Counted from the stretch's first letter, positions 1 through 5,786 are shown. The stretch is 8,342 nt of DNA from an uncultured Lachnospiraceae bacterium (GCA_902795835.1 CADBNA010000051.1:1-8342), one strand, 5' to 3'. Numbers and translations are program-made. The notes: generated by a model from the sequence alone, not told the origin.

Positions 1-1
1 C

Positions 2-838
2 ATCGGCACCGGTAAATTCGGAAAAGCTCATCCCGAGAGAGCCATTGACTGCGGTATCGCAGAGGCCAATATGATGGGTATTGCCGCTGGTCTGTCTGCT
101 GTCGGCTTCAAGCCGATCGTACATACCTTCGGACCGTTTGCATCCCGCCGTTCCTATGACCAGGTGTTCCTGTCAGGCGCTTATGCAAAGAACTCCATCA
201 CGATTCTCGGAACGGACCCCGGCGTAACGGCTGCCTACAACGGCGGCACCCATATGCCGTTTGAAGATGTCGCTCTGTACAGGGCCATTCCGGATGCCTA
301 TGTCTTTGACATCACCGACACCGCCATGCTGAAGGATCTGCTGGCGCAGTGCGTGAATATTCACGGCATCAAGTACATCCGCGTTCCCAGAAAGAACAAT
401 TACAAGATGTATGAGGAAGGCGCTCATTTCGAGATCGGCAAGGGCATTGTCACAAAAGACAACGGCAGTGACGCCGTGATCTTTGCCACAGGCATCATGG
501 TCGCCATGGCCATGAAGGCTGCCGACAAGCTGGCAGAAGAAGGCATCAAGGTAAAGGTCGTCGACATGTTCACCGTGAAACCGCTGGATGAGGAGATTGT
601 CGAGAAGCTTGCCAAAGAGACCGGAGCGGTCGTCTGCGCAGAAAACCACAACAAGATCGGCGGCCTGTACAGCGCCGTCTGTGATGTTCTTGCCGCCAAG
701 TGCCCGACGCCTGTCGAGTACGTCGCCGTTGAAGATGAATTCGGCGAGGTCGGACCGCAGGATTATCTGGAGAAGAGATTCGGCCTGACACCGGAGCACA
801 TCGTCGAGAAGGTTAAAGCTGCAGTCGCAAGAAAGTAA
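2..838 (+). CDS. Transketolase, C-terminal subunit (5' partial)
   Basis: This is the C-terminal half of a split transketolase. With an N-terminal subunit it transfers two-carbon ketol units between sugar phosphates in the cytosolic pentose phosphate pathway, using thiamine diphosphate. The reading frame is open from the left edge, so the start lies outside; 278 codons are visible, against about 310 residues for the usual C-terminal subunit. The visible part opens with HPER followed by IDCGIAEANM; the Glu of GIAE is the family's cofactor-activating glutamate. The pyrimidine-binding domain (GFKPIVHTFGPFASRRSYDQ, then GGTHMPFEDVALYR) is followed by the transketolase C-terminal domain from about visible residue 145 (AVIFATG, then VKVVDMFTVKPLD and AENHNKIGGL). 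The N-terminal subunit is expected directly upstream. It could be a DXP synthase-like paralogue, but the length and the GGTHMPFED motif favour transketolase. The stop is followed by a strong terminator. Confidence 0.93.
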   Translation: MGTGKFGKAHPERAIDCGIAEANMMGIAAGLSAVGFKPIVHTFGPFASRRSYDQVFLSGAYAKNSITILGTDPGVTAAYNGGTHMPFEDVALYRAIPDAYVFDITDTAMLKDLLAQCVNIHGIKYIRVPRKNNYKMYEEGAHFEIGKGIVTKDNGSDAVIFATGIMVAMAMKAADKLAEEGIKVKVVDMFTVKPLDEEIVEKLAKETGAVVCAENHNKIGGLYSAVCDVLAAKCPTPVEYVAVEDEFGEVGPQDYLEKRFGLTPEHIVEKVKAAVARK

Positions 839-878
839 AGGATATCTTTGCAGCGAACCTGCAAGATGAAAGATGAAA

Positions 879-910
879 AGAACCAGGGCGCCCGCCCTGG
901 TTCTCTTTTT
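879..910 (+). terminator. Intrinsic terminator of the transketolase gene
   Basis: Perfect 11-bp stem: AGAACCAGGGC (879-889) pairs with GCCCTGGTTCT (894-904) across a 4-nt loop, followed by CTTTTT (905-910). It sits 40 nt after the transketolase stop and lies between convergent genes. On the minus strand the stem is followed by a less uniform U-rich stretch, so weak bidirectional function is possible. Confidence 0.92.
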
Positions 911-934
911 GGAAACTTTCAAAAATGAAAATAC

Positions 935-1114
935 TCATTCAATGATCAATTCTGAGGTAACTACGCCCAGCGCTTCCAGCTTGGCGCGAGCCTTCATCAT
1001 CTGGTTCTTGATTTCCTTGTCCCGGTCCTCCGCGTTCTGAATCCTCTGCAGATCTGTGTAGATGTCGATCAGCGCAGCAATCTGTTCTTTGTCGGTCATC
1101 GTATTTTGCTCCAT
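935..1114 (-). CDS. Small helical protein of unknown function (59 aa)
   Basis: I do not recognise the family. The start chosen is the ATG at 1114, because AAGGAAG (1122-1128, minus strand) lies 7 nt upstream. An in-frame ATG at 1099, with GGAG before it, would give 54 residues, and an upstream in-frame ATG at 1165 lacks a convincing binding site. The protein is highly charged and predicted helical throughout: residues about 8-48 are rich in Asp, Glu, Lys, Arg and Gln with regular hydrophobics (IAALIDIYTDLQRI, then MMKARAKLEALGV), suggesting one long helix or a helical hairpin, and it ends in a short hydrophobic tail (VVTSELIIE). There is no signal peptide, membrane segment or cysteine. It follows the LacI-type gene by 57 nt on the same strand with no strong terminator between, so co-transcription is likely. 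Codon use and the start region make it a believable gene; function is unknown. Confidence 0.7.
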   Translation of the reverse strand: MEQNTMTDKEQIAALIDIYTDLQRIQNAEDRDKEIKNQMMKARAKLEALGVVTSELIIE

Positions 1115-1170
1115 TCCCCATCTTCCTTTCCGGATAAATCCCCCAGATATAGAATAACACAGCAAAAAGA

Positions 1171-1190
1171 ATTACGTAATATCGATATTA
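1171..1190. repeat. Two overlapping palindromes at the end of the LacI-type gene
   Basis: ATTACGTAAT (1171-1180) and TAATATCGATATTA (1177-1190) are both perfect palindromes and share four bases. They cover the last codons and stop of the LacI-type gene. The 14-mer has a CG centre, as many LacI-family operators do. On the minus strand the shorter palindrome is followed by TCTTTTT, so a weak A/T-rich terminator is the alternative reading. Confidence 0.4.
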
Positions 1191-2239
1191 GAAATCGGAA
1201 TAACGCAATTCGCGCCGGGAAGATTGTAGCCGTTTATGATCCGGATATCGGAATAGTAGAATTCCTCCTGCGGCTTTCTCTGGTTGAAGATCCACAGAGA
1301 GAGCAGGTGGAGCGCCTGGTAGCCCTGGCCGTAGCCGTCATCATCTATAATATAATCGATCGTCCGGTCGAGGATATCTTCGGGCCGGCAGCCGGCGACA
1401 TCGTGAGCGATCAGCCGGACAGAGCCGGCCAGACTGCTCTCCTTCAGAATATCGCAGAGATCCTGGATGCCTTCCGCGCAGAGATAAATACCATCCAGTG
1501 AACTATAGTCCTCCAGAGACTGGCGGGCCATTTCCCTGAGAACCTCCCTGCTGTTGCCTGTGCGTTTCACGGTAAGGATGTGAATATCTTTATAATTGCG
1601 GGAGAGTACCTCGCGGAACCCGTGTACACGCTCACTCTGATTTGTCGAATCCAGACCGTAAAAGACCAGGATGTTTCCCTTCCCCTGCAGGATATCCCCC
1701 ATCACACTGGCTGCCACCCTGCCGCTGCGGTATGCGTCCTGGCCTACATAGCAGGTCCGGAGAGAACCGGATACATCATTGTTCAGAGTGATGACGGGAA
1801 TTCCGTCCTGCTCGCAGGCGTCGATTTCGCTTCGAAGCGCAAGGTCATTACGGCCAACCAGGGCAATGGCACGGACATGCTGCCGGTACATATCCTGAAG
1901 ATAGGAAACAGCCCGTTCCGGATTGTTTCCGGTGATTTTTTCCAGTATAATATCACACCCAAGCTGCCGGAGTTCTTCGGCGGCAGCCAGGATGCCTCTC
2001 TCAACCTCCTGTATAAACGGAGTTTCCGAGAACTGCAGAATGACTCCGATTTCCATGCGCTTACCGGACATGGCAAGAGCCCGGCCGCCGACATTGATGG
2101 TATATCCCAGATCATCCGCGATTTTCCGGATCTTCTCGGCGACCTCCGGACGGATGCGGCCGCGGTTGTTCAGCGCGCGGTCAACGGTGCCGCGGGAAAC
2201 GCCGGCTGCCTTTGCGATCTCATTGAGTGTGACTGCCAT
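1172..2239 (-). CDS. LacI-family transcriptional regulator with sugar-binding domain
   Basis: A 355-residue DNA-binding regulator of full LacI-family length. Residues 3-24 form the helix-turn-helix (TLNEIAKAAGVSRGTVDRAL), followed by the GYTINVGGRALAMSG hinge region (about 45-59). Residues 62-345 are a periplasmic-binding-protein-like ligand domain of the ribose/galactose-binding type (EIGVILQF, then VITLNNDVSGS and YVGQDAYRSGRVAA, typical of sugar-binding folds). The start is supported by AGAAGG 9 nt upstream. Such proteins usually repress neighbouring sugar genes and release DNA when a sugar, cyclitol or sugar phosphate binds. The recognition helix carries Arg-Gly where Escherichia coli LacI has Tyr-Gln, so its operator will differ from lacO. 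It diverges from the oxidoreductase at 2553, its most likely target, and the perfect palindrome at 2434-2445 is the best operator candidate. The inducer cannot be read from the sequence; a cyclitol or its ketone is inferred from the neighbours. Confidence 0.9.
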   Translation of the reverse strand: MAVTLNEIAKAAGVSRGTVDRALNNRGRIRPEVAEKIRKIADDLGYTINVGGRALAMSGKRMEIGVILQFSETPFIQEVERGILAAAEELRQLGCDIILEKITGNNPERAVSYLQDMYRQHVRAIALVGRNDLALRSEIDACEQDGIPVITLNNDVSGSLRTCYVGQDAYRSGRVAASVMGDILQGKGNILVFYGLDSTNQSERVHGFREVLSRNYKDIHILTVKRTGNSREVLREMARQSLEDYSSLDGIYLCAEGIQDLCDILKESSLAGSVRLIAHDVAGCRPEDILDRTIDYIIDDDGYGQGYQALHLLSLWIFNQRKPQEEFYYSDIRIINGYNLPGANCVIPISNIDIT

Positions 2240-2284
2240 AAAAGAATACCTTCTTATATGTATTTAGTTTCTCATGCTTTAGTT

Positions 2285-2313
2285 ATCTTATATAAAAAAA
2301 ACGAAAAAAGCAA
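2285..2313 (-). promoter_or_regulatory. Predicted promoter of the LacI-type gene
   Basis: On the minus strand, TTGCTT (2308-2313) and TAAGAT (2285-2290) are separated by exactly 17 nt of T-rich spacer. Transcription would start near 2278, about 40 nt before the gene. The direct repeat TTTAGTT (2263-2269 and 2278-2284, 15-bp period) overlaps the start region. The -35 matches consensus at 3 of 6 positions and the -10 at 4 of 6, so this is moderate support. Confidence 0.5.
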
Positions 2314-2336
2314 TAGATTTTTAGAATTAATGTGCA

Positions 2337-2352
2337 CGGGCACGCGCGGGCA
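2337..2352. repeat. GC-rich direct repeat in the divergent control region
   Basis: CGGGCA occurs at 2337-2342 and 2347-2352, exactly 10 bp apart (one helical turn), inside a GC-rich island in otherwise AT-rich DNA. It lies between the two divergent promoters. It may be an extra regulator site; the repeat is short and could be chance. Confidence 0.3.
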
Positions 2353-2402
2353 GTCAATAGGAAAGATGCGTGTTTTGCAAAGAGAAATGCCGGAATTCCA
2401 TG

Positions 2403-2431
2403 TTGAGAGGGAGGCTCAATAATGATAGGAT
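2403..2431 (+). promoter_or_regulatory. Predicted promoter of the first oxidoreductase gene
   Basis: TTGAGA (2403-2408, 5 of 6 to the -35 consensus) and TAGGAT (2426-2431, 4 of 6 to the -10) are 17 nt apart. The -10 is preceded by TG at 2423-2424, one base upstream, making an extended -10. Transcription would begin near 2438, leaving a leader of about 115 nt before the ATG at 2553. The predicted start point falls inside the palindrome at 2434-2445. Confidence 0.65.
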
Positions 2432-2433
2432 TA

Positions 2434-2445
2434 TTTTCATGAAAA
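2434..2445. promoter_or_regulatory. Candidate operator, perfect 12-bp palindrome at the predicted start site
   Basis: TTTTCATGAAAA is a perfect palindrome placed directly after the predicted -10 element and over the predicted transcription start. That is a classic position for a repressor to block initiation. The divergent LacI-type protein is the obvious candidate ligand. The CATG centre differs from the CG centre common for LacI-family operators, so the pairing is inferred from position and symmetry only. Confidence 0.5.
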
Positions 2446-2497
2446 GCCCGGAATGAAGGCCAGGAATGGCGATCGGCAGAACAAACGGCAGGATTTT

Positions 2498-2520
2498 CTG
2501 CTGTCTGCCAATGGCAGCAG
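2498..2520 (+). promoter_or_regulatory. Palindromic leader element before the first oxidoreductase
   Basis: The core CTGCCAATGGCAG (2505-2517) is a 13-nt palindrome around a single central A, flanked by CTGCTG on the left and CAG on the right, so RNA could fold an imperfect hairpin. It ends 20 nt before the ribosome binding site AAGGAGG. It may be a second operator half or a leader stem-loop; no U-run follows, so it is not a terminator. Confidence 0.35.
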
Positions 2521-2540
2521 TCACGAATTTGTACAGGAAA

Positions 2541-2547
2541 AAGGAGG
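2541..2547 (+). promoter_or_regulatory. Ribosome binding site fixing the oxidoreductase start
   Basis: AAGGAGG lies 5 nt before the ATG at 2553. It decides the start against an in-frame upstream ATG at 2466, which would place this site inside the coding region and add 29 residues unlike any Rossmann N-terminus. Confidence 0.85.
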
Positions 2548-2552
2548 ATGAG

Positions 2553-3689
2553 ATGGGAAGATTGTCCTACGGTATGGTCGGCGGCGGCATTGGTTCTTTT
2601 ATCGGTATCACGCATATGCATGCGGCTGCGCTGACAGATATGGCGGATCTTGCGGCGGGATGTTTTTCCAGGGACAGGGATAAAAACGCGGAGACAGCCC
2701 GCAGATGGGGTCTTCCGGATACGGACCGGGTCTATGGATCCTGGGAGGAAATGGCAGAGAAGGAAGCAGCCAGAGAAGACGGCATTGATTTTGTGGTCAT
2801 TGCCACGCCGAATGTGAGTCATTTTGAGATAGCGAAGTGCTTTCTGGAGCACGGCATTCATGTGATGTGTGACAAGCCGGTCACAAGGACGGTGGAAGAG
2901 GCTGAAATACTGGGACGGATCACAGAGGAAAAAGGGCTTCAGCTTGGCGTGACCTACGGATATACGGGTTATCCGGTCATCCGTCAGGCACGTGAAATGA
3001 TCCGCGACGGCGAGATCGGAAAGATCCTGCATGTGCGCGTCTCTCATCCGGAGGACTGGGTCATTGAGACGGATTTTGAGCATATGGAGTCTCTTCCGTG
3101 GCGCTTTCGGCCGGAGCTGATCGGCGAAGCGCTCTGCCTGGGGGACATCGGCACACACGCGGAGCAGCTGCTGGTGCAGTTCACCGGACTGCACATCCGC
3201 CGGGTGCTGGCTATGCTGGATTATTACCCGGATTCACTCCCGTTGGAAACCAACGCGACCGTTCTTCTGGATCTCGGGGAAAAGGTGACCGGAGAGCTGT
3301 GGGCGTCGCAGATCGCCTCAGGCAAGGTGTGCGATTCGGAGATCTTTGTCATCGGCACAGAGGGCTCCCTGGAATGGCATCACACAGAGCCGGATATACT
3401 CCGGTTTACCAGAAGAGGCGGCGCGACGACACTCCTGCAGAGCGCAAAACCGTATATGAAGCCGGAAAGCAGCCGGCTGACCTGTGTGGCGGCGGGACAT
3501 CATGACGGGTTCCAGGAGGCGTTTTCCAGCGTTTATCGCTCCTACTGTGAGTGCCTGCTGGCAGCAAAGGAAGGTCATGCAGCGGAGGGATATACCTATC
3601 CGGATATACACGACGGCATAGACGGCATGCGTTTTGTCGCGGCATGCGTAAAAAGCCATCGGGCCGGAGGTGTGTGGACAGAGCTCTGA
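2553..3689 (+). CDS. Gfo/Idh/MocA-family oxidoreductase (sugar or cyclitol dehydrogenase)
   Basis: A 378-residue cytosolic NAD(P)-dependent enzyme, full length for the family. Residues 5-130 are the Rossmann domain. The opening glycine-rich loop reads GMVGGGIGSFIG (7-18), a variant seen in one broad branch of the family, and is followed by ATPNVSHFEIA (84-94) and the CDKPVT motif with catalytic Lys108. Residues about 131-378 form the alpha/beta substrate domain; GDIGTHAEQL (197-206) supplies the catalytic Asp198 and His202 in the D-x-x-x-H arrangement. All three expected catalytic residues are therefore present. Relatives oxidise a hydroxyl of inositols, glucosides or anhydrosugars; the exact substrate cannot be named. 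The gene diverges from the LacI-type regulator, its likely repressor, and converges on the AraC gene with only 43 nt between stops and no clear terminator there. Together with the IolG-like enzyme downstream it could oxidise and re-reduce one ring position, which would give epimerisation; that is inference. Confidence 0.88.
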   Translation: MGRLSYGMVGGGIGSFIGITHMHAAALTDMADLAAGCFSRDRDKNAETARRWGLPDTDRVYGSWEEMAEKEAAREDGIDFVVIATPNVSHFEIAKCFLEHGIHVMCDKPVTRTVEEAEILGRITEEKGLQLGVTYGYTGYPVIRQAREMIRDGEIGKILHVRVSHPEDWVIETDFEHMESLPWRFRPELIGEALCLGDIGTHAEQLLVQFTGLHIRRVLAMLDYYPDSLPLETNATVLLDLGEKVTGELWASQIASGKVCDSEIFVIGTEGSLEWHHTEPDILRFTRRGGATTLLQSAKPYMKPESSRLTCVAAGHHDGFQEAFSSVYRSYCECLLAAKEGHAAEGYTYPDIHDGIDGMRFVAACVKSHRAGGVWTEL

Positions 3690-3732
3690 TATCCTGTGAA
3701 GAGCTGTATCTCTGCTGATATGGAGTTCCGGA

Positions 3733-4569
3733 TCAGGAAACAGTGCTTCGGTACCGGGCCGGAGACAGACCGACGCGGCGGCGGAAGGCCGTCTCAAAAC
3801 TGGTGGCATGTACATAGCCGACCCGGGCAGATATCTCATCTATCGAAAACGAGGTCTCCTGAAGGAGTGCTTTGGCGTATTCGATTCTCAGAGAGATCAG
3901 GTATTCGTGTGGTGTCATATCTGCTGCGGCACGAAAGATCCTGGTCAGCTGCGAAGTGCTGATATGCACCTGTTCTGCGACATCCTCCAGAAGGCATTGC
4001 TCCGATAGATGAAGGAGGAAATAGGCGCGCACGGCAGATACGACAGGATGGCTTATGGAGCGGCTGTTTTCATCCACCAGAGAAGTCAGGAGGCGGTGGA
4101 GCTGCAGAGAAGTCTCAGCCTCTGTCATTATCCCGGTATGGGAAAGAGAATCGATCAGCTTTTCCAGTACAGACGCGCAATAGTCAGGATGGGCAGGAAT
4201 GAAATGCCCGCCGCAGAGATTCTGGGAAACCTCTGCAAAATCGTCAGAGTTGGATCCGCGAAAGTGTATCCACAGGAATTCCGCCGGCCCGGAGGCGCGG
4301 TAAGCATGGGGGATCCGGCAGTCGATGAGGGCAAATTCATTTTTGCCTAAGATGGCACTGTGGTGTCCGGTTTTCCATTCCAGTGAACCTTCCTTTACAT
4401 ACAGGAGGAGGTGGCAGGGGTAGCTGTCTCTGGAGATGCTGTACTGCGGAGTGCAGTAATAATGTCCCGCGCGGTACAGGCAGTAATACAGCTTTCTGGC
4501 AAAAACGGAGGGAGAGCAGATAAAAAGCTCAGAATGCGGAAGCAATCCTTTTTCATCAGTCAGGCGCAT
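3733..4569 (-). CDS. AraC-family transcriptional regulator with cupin sensor domain
   Basis: A 278-residue regulator. Residues about 45-105 are the AraC-type cupin ligand domain (LLLYVKEGSLEW, then the metal-site-like IDCRIPHAY and FLWIHFRG). Residues about 180-275 are the paired helix-turn-helix domain: first helix unit 194-213 (LLEDVAEQVHISTSQLTRIF), then FSIDEISARVGY (241-252) and the signature SFETAFRRRVGLSPARYR. The start at 4569 is chosen because GGGAG lies 8 nt upstream and the size is normal. The frame stays open to an ATG at 4797, but that would add 76 hydrophobic residues unlike the family and overlap the divergent gene and its control region. Members typically sense a sugar and activate a nearby promoter. 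The IolG-like gene starting 178 nt away in the opposite direction is the likely target, consistent with its promoter having a good -10 but no good -35. The ligand is unknown. Confidence 0.9.
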   Translation of the reverse strand: MRLTDEKGLLPHSELFICSPSVFARKLYYCLYRAGHYYCTPQYSISRDSYPCHLLLYVKEGSLEWKTGHHSAILGKNEFALIDCRIPHAYRASGPAEFLWIHFRGSNSDDFAEVSQNLCGGHFIPAHPDYCASVLEKLIDSLSHTGIMTEAETSLQLHRLLTSLVDENSRSISHPVVSAVRAYFLLHLSEQCLLEDVAEQVHISTSQLTRIFRAAADMTPHEYLISLRIEYAKALLQETSFSIDEISARVGYVHATSFETAFRRRVGLSPARYRSTVS

Positions 4570-4592
4570 AGGGCAGACTCCCGTTGAAAGAT

Positions 4593-4616
4593 AATGCAGG
4601 ATACTTAAATGCAGGA
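4593..4616. repeat. Direct repeat AATGCAGGA in the AraC gene leader
   Basis: AATGCAGGA occurs at 4593-4601 and 4608-4616, a 15-bp period; both copies are followed closely by ATAC (with two extra bases in the second). AraC-type proteins commonly bind direct repeats, so this may be an autoregulatory site. A palindrome, GATTGTTCAATC (4622-4633), follows at once. Function is inferred from position only. Confidence 0.4.
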
Positions 4617-4688
4617 GATACGATTGTTCAATCTGGTTAATCTCAACGCGGCGGAATCGTGTTATCCCGAAAAAACTGTACAAAAACA

Positions 4689-4723
4689 GCCGGATCCTGT
4701 CAAGCGCGGGGTACAATTCCGGC
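4689..4723 (+). promoter_or_regulatory. Predicted activator-dependent promoter of the IolG-like gene
   Basis: TACAAT (4712-4717) matches the -10 consensus at 5 of 6 positions and lies 30 nt before the ATG at 4748. No recognisable -35 is present at 16-18 nt, which suits a promoter needing an activator such as the divergent AraC-type protein. GCCGGA (4689-4694, the -35 position) and TCCGGC (4718-4723) form an inverted repeat bracketing the -10. Confidence 0.45.
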
Positions 4724-4747
4724 AGAAAAATGAAAGGAATAAGACAG

Positions 4748-5743
4748 ATGGAAACCAAAAAGACAGTGAAGGTCGGAATCATCGGCGCAGCCGGCAATAT
4801 AGGCAGGGGTCATCTGCAGCGGCTGTTCAACGGGGTAGAAGGAGCGGAACCAGTGGCGGTCTATGATCCGAATGCGGAACGGCTGGCAGAGCTGCTTGAA
4901 AAATATCCGGTAAAGGCTGCCGGTTCTGCAGAGGAACTGATTGCCGATGCAGCCGTTGATGCTGTCGTGATTGCATCCTGGGATGCCACACACGCAGATC
5001 TGACAGAGAAATGTATCGGGGCGGGAAAGCCGGTCTTCTGTGAAAAGCCGCTGGCGACAACACTGGAGGATTGCAGAGAGGTCTGTGAAAGAGAGAAGGC
5101 TTGCGGCAGAACACTGGTACAGGTGGGCTTCATGCGGCGCTTTGATGCGGATTACCGGAAAATAAAAGCAGTCCTGGATTCCGGCGCGTTGGGCAGGCCG
5201 CTCATGGCGCACTGTATCAGCCGCACGCCCCGCATTGCGTCTGGTTTTACGGACAGTATGCAGGTAACCAATATCGTGATTCATGAGATTGATGTATTCC
5301 GCTGGCTGCTGGGAGAATCTATCACGAGAGGGCAGATGATATACGGACGTCCCACCTCGTTTGCTGAGGAGGGGCTGCATGATCCCCAGCTGGCCCTGAT
5401 GTGGTCAGAGAGCGGCGTGCTGATTGACGTGGAGTGCGCGGCCAACAGCTATTACGGATATGAGATCGGCTGTGAGATCGTGTGCGAGAAGGGAACGATC
5501 CGTCTGCCTGAGCCTGCCGCGCCGATTGTCAGAAGCCGTCTGCAGTCTTCGACAGAGATCATGGATGACTGGTCAGAAAGGTTTCCGGAGGCTTACCTGA
5601 GTGAGCTGCAGCACTGGATCCGTTATATCCGCGGGGAGGCCTGTGATGCCGGCCCTGGCTCCAACGACGGATATGAGGCCTGTGCCGTAGCGGATGCGCT
5701 GATCCGCTCGCAGTCCAGCGGAAAGCCGGAGAATGTATTCTGA
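4748..5743 (+). CDS. IolG-like inositol 2-dehydrogenase family protein with Asp-to-Asn active-site change
   Basis: A 331-residue Gfo/Idh/MocA protein most like myo-inositol 2-dehydrogenase (IolG), which makes scyllo-inosose with NAD. The start is the ATG after AAAGGA (4733-4738); an in-frame ATG at 4730 would put this site inside the gene. Residues 8-125 are the Rossmann domain. Asp40 at the end of the second strand (VAVYD) suggests NAD rather than NADP. CEKPLATT holds Lys100; QVGFMRRFDADYRKIK is a hallmark of IolG; ANSYYGYEIGCEIVCEKGTI is the IolG C-terminal motif. The expected triad in Bacillus subtilis IolG is Lys97, Asp172, His176. Spacing here is identical (Lys100, residue 175, His179), but residue 175 is Asn (codon AAT, 5270-5272). 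The glycine loop GAAGNIG is one residue longer than the usual GxGxxG. Activity, altered chemistry or a ligand-sensing role are all possible. No kinase, transporter or other iol gene is adjacent. Likely activated by the divergent AraC protein. Confidence 0.85.
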   Translation: METKKTVKVGIIGAAGNIGRGHLQRLFNGVEGAEPVAVYDPNAERLAELLEKYPVKAAGSAEELIADAAVDAVVIASWDATHADLTEKCIGAGKPVFCEKPLATTLEDCREVCEREKACGRTLVQVGFMRRFDADYRKIKAVLDSGALGRPLMAHCISRTPRIASGFTDSMQVTNIVIHEIDVFRWLLGESITRGQMIYGRPTSFAEEGLHDPQLALMWSESGVLIDVECAANSYYGYEIGCEIVCEKGTIRLPEPAAPIVRSRLQSSTEIMDDWSERFPEAYLSELQHWIRYIRGEACDAGPGSNDGYEACAVADALIRSQSSGKPENVF

Positions 5744-5761
5744 GGAGCCGACAAAAAGAGC

Positions 5762-5786
5762 CTGTCTGCAATAAAAGTATAGACAG
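5762..5786 (+). other. Weak inverted repeat after the IolG-like gene
   Basis: CTGTCT (5762-5767) and AGACAG (5781-5786) could pair across a 13-nt loop, followed by a mixed pyrimidine stretch rather than a U-run. It is the only candidate 3' end for the IolG-like transcript before the shared hairpins at 5813-5886, and it is weak. Confidence 0.25.

Noticed and set aside
173..922. Long antisense open frame opposite the transketolase gene
   Set aside because: It lies opposite a well-recognised gene, runs through the terminator, and has no family motif; its composition is that of a reverse-strand shadow.
1580..2422. 280-codon plus-strand frame opposite the LacI-type gene
   Set aside because: No motif and no credible start site; it mirrors the codon pattern of the LacI-type gene and crosses the control region.
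2439..2456. Five-codon upstream reading frame (ATG to TGA) at the predicted start of the oxidoreductase transcript
   Set aside because: It would be almost leaderless with no ribosome binding site; the ATG is explained by the palindrome.
2240..2552. Riboswitch in the leader of the first oxidoreductase
   Set aside because: Only one short hairpin is visible and no conserved aptamer sequence I recognise; the leader is also short.
2283..3194. Minus-strand frame opposite the first oxidoreductase
   Set aside because: Rich in Cys, His and Arg with no domain, and it would overlap both divergent promoters.
3690..3732. Possible bidirectional terminator between the oxidoreductase and AraC genes
   Set aside because: I found only short repeats of GAGCT and no stem followed by a U-run on either strand.
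4570..4797. N-terminal hydrophobic extension making the AraC regulator a membrane protein
   Set aside because: The apparent transmembrane-like 76 residues come from translating the divergent control region and the start of the IolG-like gene. The ATG at 4569 has a ribosome binding site and gives the family's normal size.
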